Below are positions 1-6,018 of a stretch of DNA of 6,067 nucleotides, piece after piece (position 1 is the first letter of the stretch; every line of letters begins with the position of its first letter). The notes below the pieces were generated by a model. It worked only from the letters and a program-made list of their open reading frames with translations. It had not been told where the DNA came from and did not search any database. Source of the DNA: Parvibaculum sp049651025 (GTDB lineage: Bacteria; Pseudomonadota; Alphaproteobacteria; Parvibaculales; Parvibaculaceae); contig NZ_JBASBH010000023.1 in NCBI RefSeq assembly GCF_049651025.1, positions 1 through 6,067 on the forward strand. Direction: 5' to 3'. Made by a program: the position numbers and the translations under genes.

Positions 1-1
1 G

Positions 2-1258
2 CTCTATTCAAATCCGGGGCTGCTGGACCTCATCGCCGATATTTGCGGCACAGCGCCGCGCCTTGCCTCCTATCTTGCGCAGAACTCGGCAGTGCTGGAA
101 GCTGTGGTCGATCCCAACTTCTTCAAGGTCATTCCGGGCCGCGAAGCCATGCGCAAAAGTCTCGAAGCCGTGCTCGCTCATGCACGCGACTATCAGGACA
201 TGCTTGATTTTGCTCGTGTCTTCGCGCGCGAGCATCGCTTCCGCCTCGGCGTGCGCGTGCTGACAGGCAACACCGATGCCGAAGAGGCAGGCCCCGCCTA
301 TGCCGCGCTTGCGGGCGAACTCGTCGCCGCGCTGGCGCCCGTTGCCGAGGACAAGGTGGCGGAGCGTTTTGGCCGCGTGCAGGGCGGGCGCTTTGCGGTC
401 GTCGCCATGGGCAAGCTCGGCAGCGAAGAGATGAGCGCGGCTTCCGATCTCGATCTCATCGTCATCTATGATGTCGATGATCCCGAAGCGCTCTCCGATG
501 GCGCGCGCCCGATTTTCGCCTCGCAATATTATGCGCGCGTCTGCCAGCAGCTCATCGGTGCGCTGACGGCGCCGACCACGGAAGGCAAGCTTTACGAGGT
601 CGATCTGCGTCTGCGCCCCTCGGGTAATTCCGGCCCCATCGCTACGCATCTGAGCAGCTTCGTCAGCTATCAGTCGACGGAAGCCTGGACATGGGAGCAT
701 ATGGCGCTGACCCGCGCCCGCATCCTCACCGGGCCCGATGAGTTGAAGGCCCGCGTCGCCACCGCCATTTCCGATACGCTGCGCCGCCGACGCGACAAGG
801 CGAAAACGGCGCTCGACATTGCCGACATGCGCGCCCGCATCGAGCGCGAGTTTCTCAGCGAAAATCCCTGGGACCTAAAATATGTGCGCGGCGGCCTGAT
901 CGATATCGAATTCATCTGCCAGTACCTGCAATTGATTCACGGCCACGAACATCCGCAGGTGCTCCACCACCACACGCGCACGGCGCTTGCGCGCATCGCC
1001 GATGCGCGGCTCCTGCCGCTGGAAACTGCCGACCTGCTCATTGCCGCGGTCGACCTGACGCTCAATCTGACGCAGGTCGTGCGGATCTGCGTCGAAGGCG
1101 TCTTCAAGCCTGAAGAGGCAACGCCCGGCCTGAAATCGCTTCTGGCCCGCGCCGGCAACGCGCCGGACTTCGCCGCCCTCGAAGCGCAATTGCGCGACGC
1201 CCAGCGCGATGTATATGAGGCTTTCCAGCGCATCGTCACGGCATCTGCCCAAACTTGA
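2..1258 (+). CDS. glnE: Bifunctional glutamine synthetase adenylyltransferase/deadenylase, 3' part (partial)
   Basis: GlnE attaches AMP to, and removes it from, a tyrosine of glutamine synthetase in the cytoplasm, tuning ammonia assimilation under PII control. The frame is open from base 2, so the start is upstream; 418 residues are visible, while the family is usually about 950-1000. The visible part is the C-terminal adenylylating half. Counting from the window edge, GKLG is at about 137-140 and SDLDLIVIYD at about 148-157, carrying the metal-binding Asp pair of the nucleotidyltransferase fold. YEVDLRLRPSG follows at 198-208, EAWTWEHMALTRAR at 227-240, and GGLIDIEF at 297-304 in the helical PII-uridylyltransferase-like domain. 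The EAWTWEH form marks the adenylylating rather than the deadenylylating domain. The stop is TGA at 1256-1258, the reading frame is intact and no key residue seems lost. Identification is firm; N-terminal features cannot be judged. Confidence 0.96.
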   Translation, partial: LYSNPGLLDLIADICGTAPRLASYLAQNSAVLEAVVDPNFFKVIPGREAMRKSLEAVLAHARDYQDMLDFARVFAREHRFRLGVRVLTGNTDAEEAGPAYAALAGELVAALAPVAEDKVAERFGRVQGGRFAVVAMGKLGSEEMSAASDLDLIVIYDVDDPEALSDGARPIFASQYYARVCQQLIGALTAPTTEGKLYEVDLRLRPSGNSGPIATHLSSFVSYQSTEAWTWEHMALTRARILTGPDELKARVATAISDTLRRRRDKAKTALDIADMRARIEREFLSENPWDLKYVRGGLIDIEFICQYLQLIHGHEHPQVLHHHTRTALARIADARLLPLETADLLIAAVDLTLNLTQVVRICVEGVFKPEEATPGLKSLLARAGNAPDFAALEAQLRDAQRDVYEAFQRIVTASAQT

Positions 1259-1282
1259 GACAATGATGATGGCTGCGAAATT

Positions 1283-1308
1283 GCACCTGTCCAGTGCTGG
1301 CCAGGTGC
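1283..1308 (+). repeat. Near-perfect 26-base inverted repeat after glnE
   Basis: The arms GCACCTGTCCAG and CTGGCCAGGTGC flank a central TG; only one of the 12 pairs mismatches (T1290 opposite C1301). It starts 24 bases after the glnE stop. With only two bases between the arms it suits a dimeric DNA-binding protein site, or a transcript-end hairpin with the inner pairs opened. There is no following T-tract, which argues against a simple Rho-independent terminator. Confidence 0.55.
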
Positions 1309-1339
1309 TGCGCTGCATTAACCATGTGCAGGCAGCGCA
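1309..1339 (+). repeat. Inverted repeat, 8-base stem with 15-base loop
   Basis: TGCGCTGC (1309-1316) is exactly complementary to GCAGCGCA (1332-1339). A competing pairing, CTGCA (1313-1317) with TGCAG (1327-1331), lies within the same segment, so two alternative folds are possible. It abuts the preceding 26-base inverted repeat directly. Confidence 0.4.
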
Positions 1340-1354
1340 TCGAAAACCTCGATG
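1338..1354 (+). repeat. Short inverted repeat CATCGA/TCGATG
   Basis: CATCGA (1338-1343) and TCGATG (1349-1354) are perfect complements around a five-base AAACC loop. It is short enough to arise by chance; its interest comes from lying in line with the neighbouring inverted repeats. Confidence 0.3.
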
Positions 1355-1365
1355 TTCCCTGGGAA
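1355..1365 (+). promoter_or_regulatory. Palindrome TTCCC-T-GGGAA, possible operator
   Basis: An 11-base perfect dyad around a central T, in the upstream region of the flavoprotein operon. It has the size of a half-turn regulator site, but I cannot assign it to a known regulator, and a dyad this short could be chance. Confidence 0.25.
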
Positions 1366-1379
1366 TTTGTAGTTAACGC

Positions 1380-1403
1380 GGCGGCTGTCCCGGCACAGTC
1401 GCC
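1380..1403 (+). repeat. Hairpin-forming inverted repeat, 9-base stem
   Basis: GGCGGCTGT (1380-1388) pairs with ACAGTCGCC (1395-1403) through eight Watson-Crick pairs and one G-U, around a six-base CCCGGC loop. The G-U pair makes it slightly more fitting as an RNA hairpin than as a DNA operator. No T-run follows. Confidence 0.4.
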
Positions 1404-1496
1404 ACAGGGCTTTCATGCGGAACGTCCCGATACGGTACGATCTGCGCGAGGGCGGGCGGCATGGCCGCTTGAGCAATTGAGCTGGGGTTTGGGCGC

Positions 1497-3095
1497 ATGA
1501 AGCGTCACGACGCAATCATCATCGGAGGTGGCCTGAATGGCCTCACAGCGGGCGCATATCTTGCGCGTGCCGGTGTCGATGTGCTCGTGCTTGAACGCAA
1601 TGCGGTGCTCGGCAGCGCCGCCGCCGGATATGAAATTCTCCCCGGCTTCCACATGCCGCGCTACAGCCTCGGCACGGCGCGCTTGCCTGCGCGCATCGTT
1701 GCCGAACTTGAGCTACCGAAATATGGCCTCCGTCTTCTGCGCGTCGATGGCGGCGTCAGCCTCTTTGCGGATGGCACCTATCACGCCAGCTACCGCGATG
1801 GCGTCACGCATCGCCGTGAGCTTGCGCGCCTGTCGCTGAAAGACGCGGATGCCTGGACGCATTTCCGCCGCGACATGCAGCGCGGCGTCGCGCAACTGCG
1901 CGCCTCGCTCACCCATCCGTTGAAGAACCCGTCGCGCCTATCGCTCTCCGGTCTTCGCGGCCTTCTCGGGCAAGCGGACAGGCTCGCGGAAAAATCAACC
2001 GGCGAGTTGCACGATGTGACGCGCCTGTGGACGCTGTCCTGCGCCGATCTTCTCGACAGCTATTTTGAATCTGATGCGGTGAAGGCAAACCTCGCCGCCA
2101 TGGCGCTGGCAGGGACGACGCTCGGGCCGCTCGCGCCGACAAGCGCACGTTTCCTGATGCAGCCCTTCATGGACGAGCCTGTCGGCGCAAGCGGCGGCGC
2201 GCCCGCAACCGTCATCCCGCTTGGCGGGCCGGAGGCGATCGCCAATGCCCTCGCGGCTTCGATCATTGCGCATGGCGGCGATGTACGCCGGGAAGCCGAA
2301 GTGACCGACGTGATCCTGCGCGACAGGAAGGCGCGCGGCGTCGCGCTGGCGAATGGCGAGGAGATTTTCACCGACGCCATTCTGTCCGATCTCGATCTCA
2401 AAAGAACTTTCCTTGCGCTCTTTCCCTGGAAGGATTTGCCGAAAGGTTTTGTCGAGCGTGTCGGTCGTTTCCGCATGCGCGGCGTGACGGCCAAGATCAA
2501 TATCGCGCTGGACGCGCTGCCGGAATTCCCGACCGTGCCGGAAGGTTGCCCGGCGCTTCTCGGCGGCGTTCGCCTTGGCGGCTCGCTCGCGCAAATGGAG
2601 CAGGCTTGCGACGATTGGCGCGATGGCATTCCGCCGCGCACGCCGCTCATCGAGGCGCTCATTCCCTCCATGTCCGATCGCTCGCTTGCCCCGCAAGGCA
2701 AGCACGTCATGTCCGTCGCCGTGCATTACGTGCCGGAGGCTTTGCATGACGGCCCCTGGACGGCGGAGCGAAAGGATGAGCTTGCCGATCTCGTCGTCTC
2801 GCGCCTGGCCGAACAGAGCCCCGGCATCAGGGATCGCATCCTCGCGCTTGAAACGCTTGTGCCGCCCGACATTGAAAACGAAGTCGGGCTGACCGCAGGC
2901 GATTTTGCGCAAGGCGAGATGACGCTCGATCAGATGTTCTTCAACCGGCCAATGGCTGGCCTTGCGGGATATGAAACGCCAATCGCCAATTTCTATCTCT
3001 GCTCGGGCAGCGCTCATCCGGGCGAGCTTGCATCCGGCGGTCCGGGCGCAGGCGCCGCCGCGCTTGTCGCCGCCGCGCTCGGAAAGGGAGGGTAG
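1497..3095 (+). CDS. FAD-dependent oxidoreductase, phytoene desaturase-like/PYROXD2-like (COG1233), first paralog
   Basis: This 532-residue protein belongs to the CrtI/amine-oxidase-like flavoprotein superfamily, which oxidises or isomerises substrates with FAD; the substrate here is unknown. The N-terminus carries the dinucleotide-binding fold, with GGGLNG at residues 10-15 and the ribose-binding acidic residue Glu33. VIPLGG (about 239-244) begins the middle FAD-contacting segment, GVTAKINIAL (from about 329) and APQGKHVMS (about 398-406) are family blocks, and the C-terminal FAD motif TPIANFYLCSGSAHPGE spans 494-510. Length is normal for the family. There is no signal peptide or membrane helix, so it is probably cytoplasmic. 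The ATG at 1497 places the Rossmann strand at residue 5, as expected; only a weak GGGG (1484-1487) precedes it. Two family positions look altered: the usual glycine run after HPG reads ELASGG, and a usual His-Gly-Glu reads Gln-Gly-Glu. It is not likely a true carotenoid CrtI, as no carotenoid genes are nearby. Confidence 0.87.
   Translation: MKRHDAIIIGGGLNGLTAGAYLARAGVDVLVLERNAVLGSAAAGYEILPGFHMPRYSLGTARLPARIVAELELPKYGLRLLRVDGGVSLFADGTYHASYRDGVTHRRELARLSLKDADAWTHFRRDMQRGVAQLRASLTHPLKNPSRLSLSGLRGLLGQADRLAEKSTGELHDVTRLWTLSCADLLDSYFESDAVKANLAAMALAGTTLGPLAPTSARFLMQPFMDEPVGASGGAPATVIPLGGPEAIANALAASIIAHGGDVRREAEVTDVILRDRKARGVALANGEEIFTDAILSDLDLKRTFLALFPWKDLPKGFVERVGRFRMRGVTAKINIALDALPEFPTVPEGCPALLGGVRLGGSLAQMEQACDDWRDGIPPRTPLIEALIPSMSDRSLAPQGKHVMSVAVHYVPEALHDGPWTAERKDELADLVVSRLAEQSPGIRDRILALETLVPPDIENEVGLTAGDFAQGEMTLDQMFFNRPMAGLAGYETPIANFYLCSGSAHPGELASGGPGAGAAALVAAALGKGG
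3086..3091 (+). promoter_or_regulatory. Ribosome binding site GGGAGG that fixes the start of the second oxidoreductase
   Basis: GGGAGG lies 8 bases before the ATG at 3100 and overlaps the last codons of the upstream gene. It supports the 3100 start over the in-frame ATG at 2962, which would add 46 residues and overlap the upstream gene by 134 bases. Confidence 0.75.
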
Positions 3096-3099
3096 GGCA

Positions 3100-4674
3100 A
3101 TGCACCTTTCCGACCGCAGCTTCGATGCAATCGTCATTGGCGGCGGCCATAACGGCCTCATCGCGGCTGCCTATCTCGCCAAGGCGGGCAAGCGCGTTCT
3201 GTTGCTCGAGGCGTCCGACGGACTTGGCGGCGCTTTGGCGACCGGCGAAATCTCGCCGGATTACCGGGTCTCCTCCGGCGCACATTTGCTCGACGCGCTG
3301 CCGCGCCGCATCGAGAAAGATTTGAAGCTCGCAAAACACGGGCTGCGTTATGCCATGCGCCGCCTGCCGACAATCGTGCTCGACCGCGACAATCAGCACC
3401 TCGTCCTCTCTACCCGTCGCGCCGATCTCGAAATCATGCGCCGCCACAGCGCTGCCGATACGCAAGCCTATGTGGCCTATGTCGCGCGTATGAAAGCGCA
3501 TGCGGCCCTGTTGACGCCGCTGCTTAAGCAAAGCCTTCCCTCTGCGGGCACACGCGAACTGCGCTCCCTGTTGCGCAAGCTCGTCTGGCGCGCCGAATGT
3601 CTCGGCCCCACCTCGCTCGAAGTGCTGATGCGGCAAGTGCCGGGAAGCATCGGCGATTTCCTCGACAACACGTTTGAAACGCCACTGCTGAAAGGCGCGC
3701 TGGCGCTCGACGCCTTGCTTGGCGAGAGCGCTGGTCCATATGAAGCCGGAACCGTTCTCTCCGCGCTTCATCGCCGCAGCTTGCGTTCCGGTTCATCGGG
3801 GCTGCATGTGGTGGAAGGCGGCCTCGGCGCATTCATCGACGCGCTGGCCGCAGCGGCTGCGGGTTTCGGCGTCGTCATTAAAACCTCGACGCCTGTGAAG
3901 CGCATCCTTGTCAGCAATGGTGAAGCAAGCGGCATCGAAACGGCCTCGGGCGATATTTTCCAGGCGCCGCTCGTGCTCTCAAGCGTCCATCCACGCACGA
4001 CCATGCTCGATATGGTCGGCGTTCAATATATCGATGCGGGCCTTGCCAAGCGCCTCTCGCAAATTGCAAATCGCGGCGCGACGGCAAAGCTCAACCTCGC
4101 GCTTGATGGATTGCCGACCATTCAGGGCCTCGCGCCCGTGGAATATGGCGCGCGCCTTCTCGTGGCGTCCTCGCTCTCCTCGCTCGAGGAAAGTTTTACA
4201 CGCTTCAAGCAGGGCGATTTTTCCTCCGAACTGGCGATGGAAGTGACGATCCCCAGCGTCATGGACGCGCCTCTCGCGCCTCATGGCCAGCACGTCATGT
4301 CGATCGTCGTGCAATATGTGCCCTTTGAGGCGGCAGGCGGCTGGGAAGAAAATCGCGACCGCCTGATCGACCGCATCATCGAAACCTTGTCCGTTCATGC
4401 GCCGGACCTGCGCCAGCGCATCGTTGCGGGCGAGCTGATGTTGCCGCCGGACATCGAGCGCAAATTCGGGCTCGCAGGCGGCAACTGGCATCATGGCGAT
4501 CTGCGCATGGATCAACTGCTGATGTTCCGCCCCGCGCCCGAACTTGCCGGGCACCGCACGCCGGTGAAGGGCCTCTATCTCTGCGGCGCAGGAAGCCATC
4601 CCGCTGGCGGCATGTCCGGCCTGCCGGGACAGCTTGCAGCGCAAGCGGCAATGGAAGATGGGAGGCGCGCATGA
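3100..4674 (+). CDS. FAD-dependent oxidoreductase, phytoene desaturase-like/PYROXD2-like (COG1233), second paralog
   Basis: This 524-residue flavoprotein is a diverged paralog of the gene before it. The FAD-binding Rossmann motif GGGHNG is at residues 14-19, with Glu37 as the ribose-binding acid and GLGG at 41-44. VVEGG (about 237-241) opens the middle FAD segment. GATAKLNLAL (from about 326) and HVMSIVVQYVP (about 398-408) align with the same blocks in the upstream paralog. The C-terminal motif TPVKGLYLCGAGSHPAGG (487-504) is closer to the family norm than in the first paralog, so this copy looks the more canonical. The start at 3100 is chosen for its GGGAGG site and the 4-base gap to the previous stop; the Rossmann strand then begins at residue 10. 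The stop overlaps the next ATG, so the three genes are almost certainly one transcript with coupled translation. No export signal is seen. Substrate and electron acceptor are unknown; the two paralogs may form a heterodimer or act in sequence. Confidence 0.88.
   Translation: MHLSDRSFDAIVIGGGHNGLIAAAYLAKAGKRVLLLEASDGLGGALATGEISPDYRVSSGAHLLDALPRRIEKDLKLAKHGLRYAMRRLPTIVLDRDNQHLVLSTRRADLEIMRRHSAADTQAYVAYVARMKAHAALLTPLLKQSLPSAGTRELRSLLRKLVWRAECLGPTSLEVLMRQVPGSIGDFLDNTFETPLLKGALALDALLGESAGPYEAGTVLSALHRRSLRSGSSGLHVVEGGLGAFIDALAAAAAGFGVVIKTSTPVKRILVSNGEASGIETASGDIFQAPLVLSSVHPRTTMLDMVGVQYIDAGLAKRLSQIANRGATAKLNLALDGLPTIQGLAPVEYGARLLVASSLSSLEESFTRFKQGDFSSELAMEVTIPSVMDAPLAPHGQHVMSIVVQYVPFEAAGGWEENRDRLIDRIIETLSVHAPDLRQRIVAGELMLPPDIERKFGLAGGNWHHGDLRMDQLLMFRPAPELAGHRTPVKGLYLCGAGSHPAGGMSGLPGQLAAQAAMEDGRRA
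4660..4665 (+). promoter_or_regulatory. Ribosome binding site GGGAGG for the GcvT-like gene
   Basis: GGGAGG lies 5 bases before the ATG at 4671, inside the end of the upstream coding region. Together with the ATGA overlap at 4671-4674 it fixes the start of the third operon gene and indicates coupled translation. Confidence 0.7.
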
Positions 4675-5966
4675 ACGGCGACCTCGATCTTCACACGCCC
4701 GTCGATCTTGCGGCTCTCGACGAGGCCGCGCGGGCCGATCCTGCATTGTTCGAGCAGAGCGTTGAGCAGCCGCCATTCGAGCAACGCGTCTTGACGACGC
4801 CGTTGCATTTCAACGTCGCAACGGAAAGCCTGACCAATCTCTGGACGCATTGGAACGGCTATACGACGCCCGATGTGCTGACGAATATCGATGACGAATA
4901 TCGCGCGCTCCGCCACGCCGCCGCGCTCTGCGATATCTCGCCGCTCTTCAAATACCGCATCACGGGCGCCGATGCCGTCGCTTATCTCGCGCGCCTCGTG
5001 ACTGGAAACTTTGTCGCCCTTTCGACGAATGAATCGATGCCCGTCGTCTTTTGCGAAGATCGCGGTTTCGTCGTCGGCGACGGCATCCTCTTTTGCCTCG
5101 GCGAAGATGAGTACCGTCTGGTAACCGAAGAGGCGCATCTCGCATGGCTTCTCGACAGCGCCTTCGGCATGCGCGTGCATGTGGAAGACGTGACGCGGAC
5201 GCTTGCGGCGCTCAGCCTTCAGGGGCCGCTTTCCTGCGCGGTGCTTGACGCAATCGGCCTGCCATCCATCGAAACGCTCCGGCCCTATGCCGCGCGCTGG
5301 TGCGATGTTGCGGGCATGCCTGCCTATGTCAGCCGCACGGGAAACTCCGGCGACCTCGGCTACGAGTTCTGGATCGATCCCGACGACGCGCCAGCGCTCT
5401 GGACGAGGCTTTTGGAAAAAGGCGCACCTTTCGGCCTTCGCGCCACCGGCTTTGCCTTGCGTGAGCTTGCCCGCATCGAGGCCGGCCTGCCTCGCGCCGG
5501 CATCGACTATCTCGGCGCTTTCGCCGCCGTCGATACGGCAAATGCATCGACACCGTTTGAGCTTGGCTTCGCCTCGCTGGTCGATCTCTCCCGCGATCAT
5601 TTCACCGGACGCGCTGCCCTGCGCGCTGCCAAGGAGGCGGAGCCGCGTCATGTCGTGGTCAGCCTCGCCATCGACTGGCACGAGCCGCTGAACCTTGCCG
5701 CCATCTACGACGCGAGCGGCATTGCCGGTCCTGTCACCAGTTCGGGGTTCTCTCCATCGCTCGGCCTCAACCTCGCTCTTGCAAGGCTGAAGCTTTCAAG
5801 TCTGGCGGGGGAGGGGCAACTCCACATCGAGGCCGGAGCAAGGCGCGAGCTTGAATGGCAAATGCTGAAGGCCCCGGCGCGTATTCTGACAGGTCCGGCG
5901 CTGGACCTGCCCGCGCGCCATCTCGTCCCCGCGCCCCTGGCCTCAGGCCCGCTCATCAGGCGCTAG
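4671..5966 (+). CDS. GcvT-fold aminomethyltransferase-family, probable tetrahydrofolate-binding protein
   Basis: This 431-residue protein has the T-protein fold, which binds tetrahydrofolate and accepts one-carbon units; the family includes glycine cleavage T-protein, DMSP demethylase, and the LigM/DesA aromatic O-demethylases. Family blocks in order are: DDEYRALRHAAALCDIS at about 74-90; DRGFVVGDGILF at about 130-141; TGNSGDLGYEFWI at about 223-235; GLRATGFALRELARIEAGLP at about 255-274, with the conserved Glu270; PFELGFASLVDLSRDHFTGR at about 295-314; and a C-terminal barrel domain to about 418. The GGxxDD motif of true T-protein reads GFVVGDG, so the first Asp is replaced by Gly; from memory this resembles LigM-type proteins. 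About 70 residues precede the E-Y-R motif, longer than in T-protein. No gcvH or gcvP is nearby, so a glycine-cleavage role is unlikely. It probably works with the two co-transcribed flavoproteins; the substrate is unknown. The fold is firm, the reaction is not. Confidence 0.88.
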   Translation: MNGDLDLHTPVDLAALDEAARADPALFEQSVEQPPFEQRVLTTPLHFNVATESLTNLWTHWNGYTTPDVLTNIDDEYRALRHAAALCDISPLFKYRITGADAVAYLARLVTGNFVALSTNESMPVVFCEDRGFVVGDGILFCLGEDEYRLVTEEAHLAWLLDSAFGMRVHVEDVTRTLAALSLQGPLSCAVLDAIGLPSIETLRPYAARWCDVAGMPAYVSRTGNSGDLGYEFWIDPDDAPALWTRLLEKGAPFGLRATGFALRELARIEAGLPRAGIDYLGAFAAVDTANASTPFELGFASLVDLSRDHFTGRAALRAAKEAEPRHVVVSLAIDWHEPLNLAAIYDASGIAGPVTSSGFSPSLGLNLALARLKLSSLAGEGQLHIEAGARRELEWQMLKAPARILTGPALDLPARHLVPAPLASGPLIRR

Positions 5967-5970
5967 AAAA

Positions 5971-6018
5971 CTCTTCCACATTCGCGACGGAATTTTTGCC
6001 GCCCGCCGTTTTTAAGAG
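5971..6018 (+). terminator. Weak candidate transcription terminator after the operon
   Basis: GACGG (5986-5990) can pair with CCGTT (6006-6010, one G-U) just ahead of a T-run ending at 6013, and CTCTT (5971-5975) can pair with AAGAG (6014-6018) as an outer stem. The inner loop is 15 bases and the stems are short, so the structure is weak. Its position straight after the last operon stop is right for a terminator. The remaining bases to the window end show no gene, only a C-rich tract. Confidence 0.25.

Larger units (their letters stand above)
1259..1496 (+). promoter_or_regulatory. Structured intergenic region between glnE and the three-gene operon
   Basis: This 238-base stretch should hold the glnE transcript end and the promoter of the downstream operon. 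Nearly all of 1283-1403 can be placed in successive inverted repeats: 1283-1308, 1309-1339, 1338-1354, 1355-1365 and 1380-1403. A further hairpin at about 1453-1471 lies just before the ribosome binding area. I found no convincing -35/-10 pair; TACGAT at 1436-1441 is -10-like but has no good -35 at normal spacing. No T-tract follows the hairpins, so a classical intrinsic terminator is not evident. The structures could be protein-binding operators, an RNA leader, or a small RNA. I do not recognise a known riboswitch class. Confidence 0.4.
1294..1500 (+). other. Short open frame of uncertain coding status upstream of the operon
   Basis: A frame opens after an in-frame TGA at 1267-1269 and can start at GTG 1294 (68 residues) or ATG 1324 (58 residues). 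It ends with TGA at 1498-1500, which overlaps the ATG of the next gene as ATGA. The protein has no domain I recognise, no clear signal peptide and no membrane segment. No convincing ribosome binding site precedes either start, and the region also holds several inverted repeats. The ATGA arrangement could allow translational coupling to the next gene, whose own ribosome binding site is weak. An open frame of this length also arises easily by chance in GC-rich DNA, so I lean towards non-coding. Confidence 0.2.

Noticed and set aside
1283..1403. Guanidine-II (mini-ykkC) or other known tandem-hairpin riboswitch
   Set aside because: The hairpin loops do not carry the conserved ACGR motif, and no other riboswitch consensus was recognised.
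2962..3099. N-terminal extension of the second flavoprotein from the ATG at 2962
   Set aside because: It would overlap the upstream gene by 134 bases and add 46 residues lacking family similarity; the ATG at 3100 has a good ribosome binding site and normal spacing to the Rossmann motif.
1995..3161. Minus-strand open frame of 388 codons opposite the first flavoprotein gene
   Set aside because: It is the complement of a well-supported gene in GC-rich DNA, where long antisense frames are common; its translation is rich in Arg and Ala and matches no family I recognise.
2941..3771. Minus-strand open frame of 276 codons spanning two plus-strand genes
   Set aside because: It crosses the junction of two tightly linked genes and has no recognisable domain; a shadow frame.
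1497..4674. Carotenoid biosynthesis crtI pair
   Set aside because: The proteins share the fold, but there is no crtB, crtE or other carotenoid gene and the sequences fit the broader COG1233/PYROXD2-like group better.
4575..5681. Minus-strand open frame of 368 codons opposite the GcvT-like gene
   Set aside because: The plus-strand protein shows clear family motifs in order, while the antisense product shows none and lacks a supported start.
4671..5966. Glycine cleavage gcvT
   Set aside because: There is no gcvH or gcvP alongside, the GGxxDD motif is altered, and the N-terminus is longer than in T-protein.
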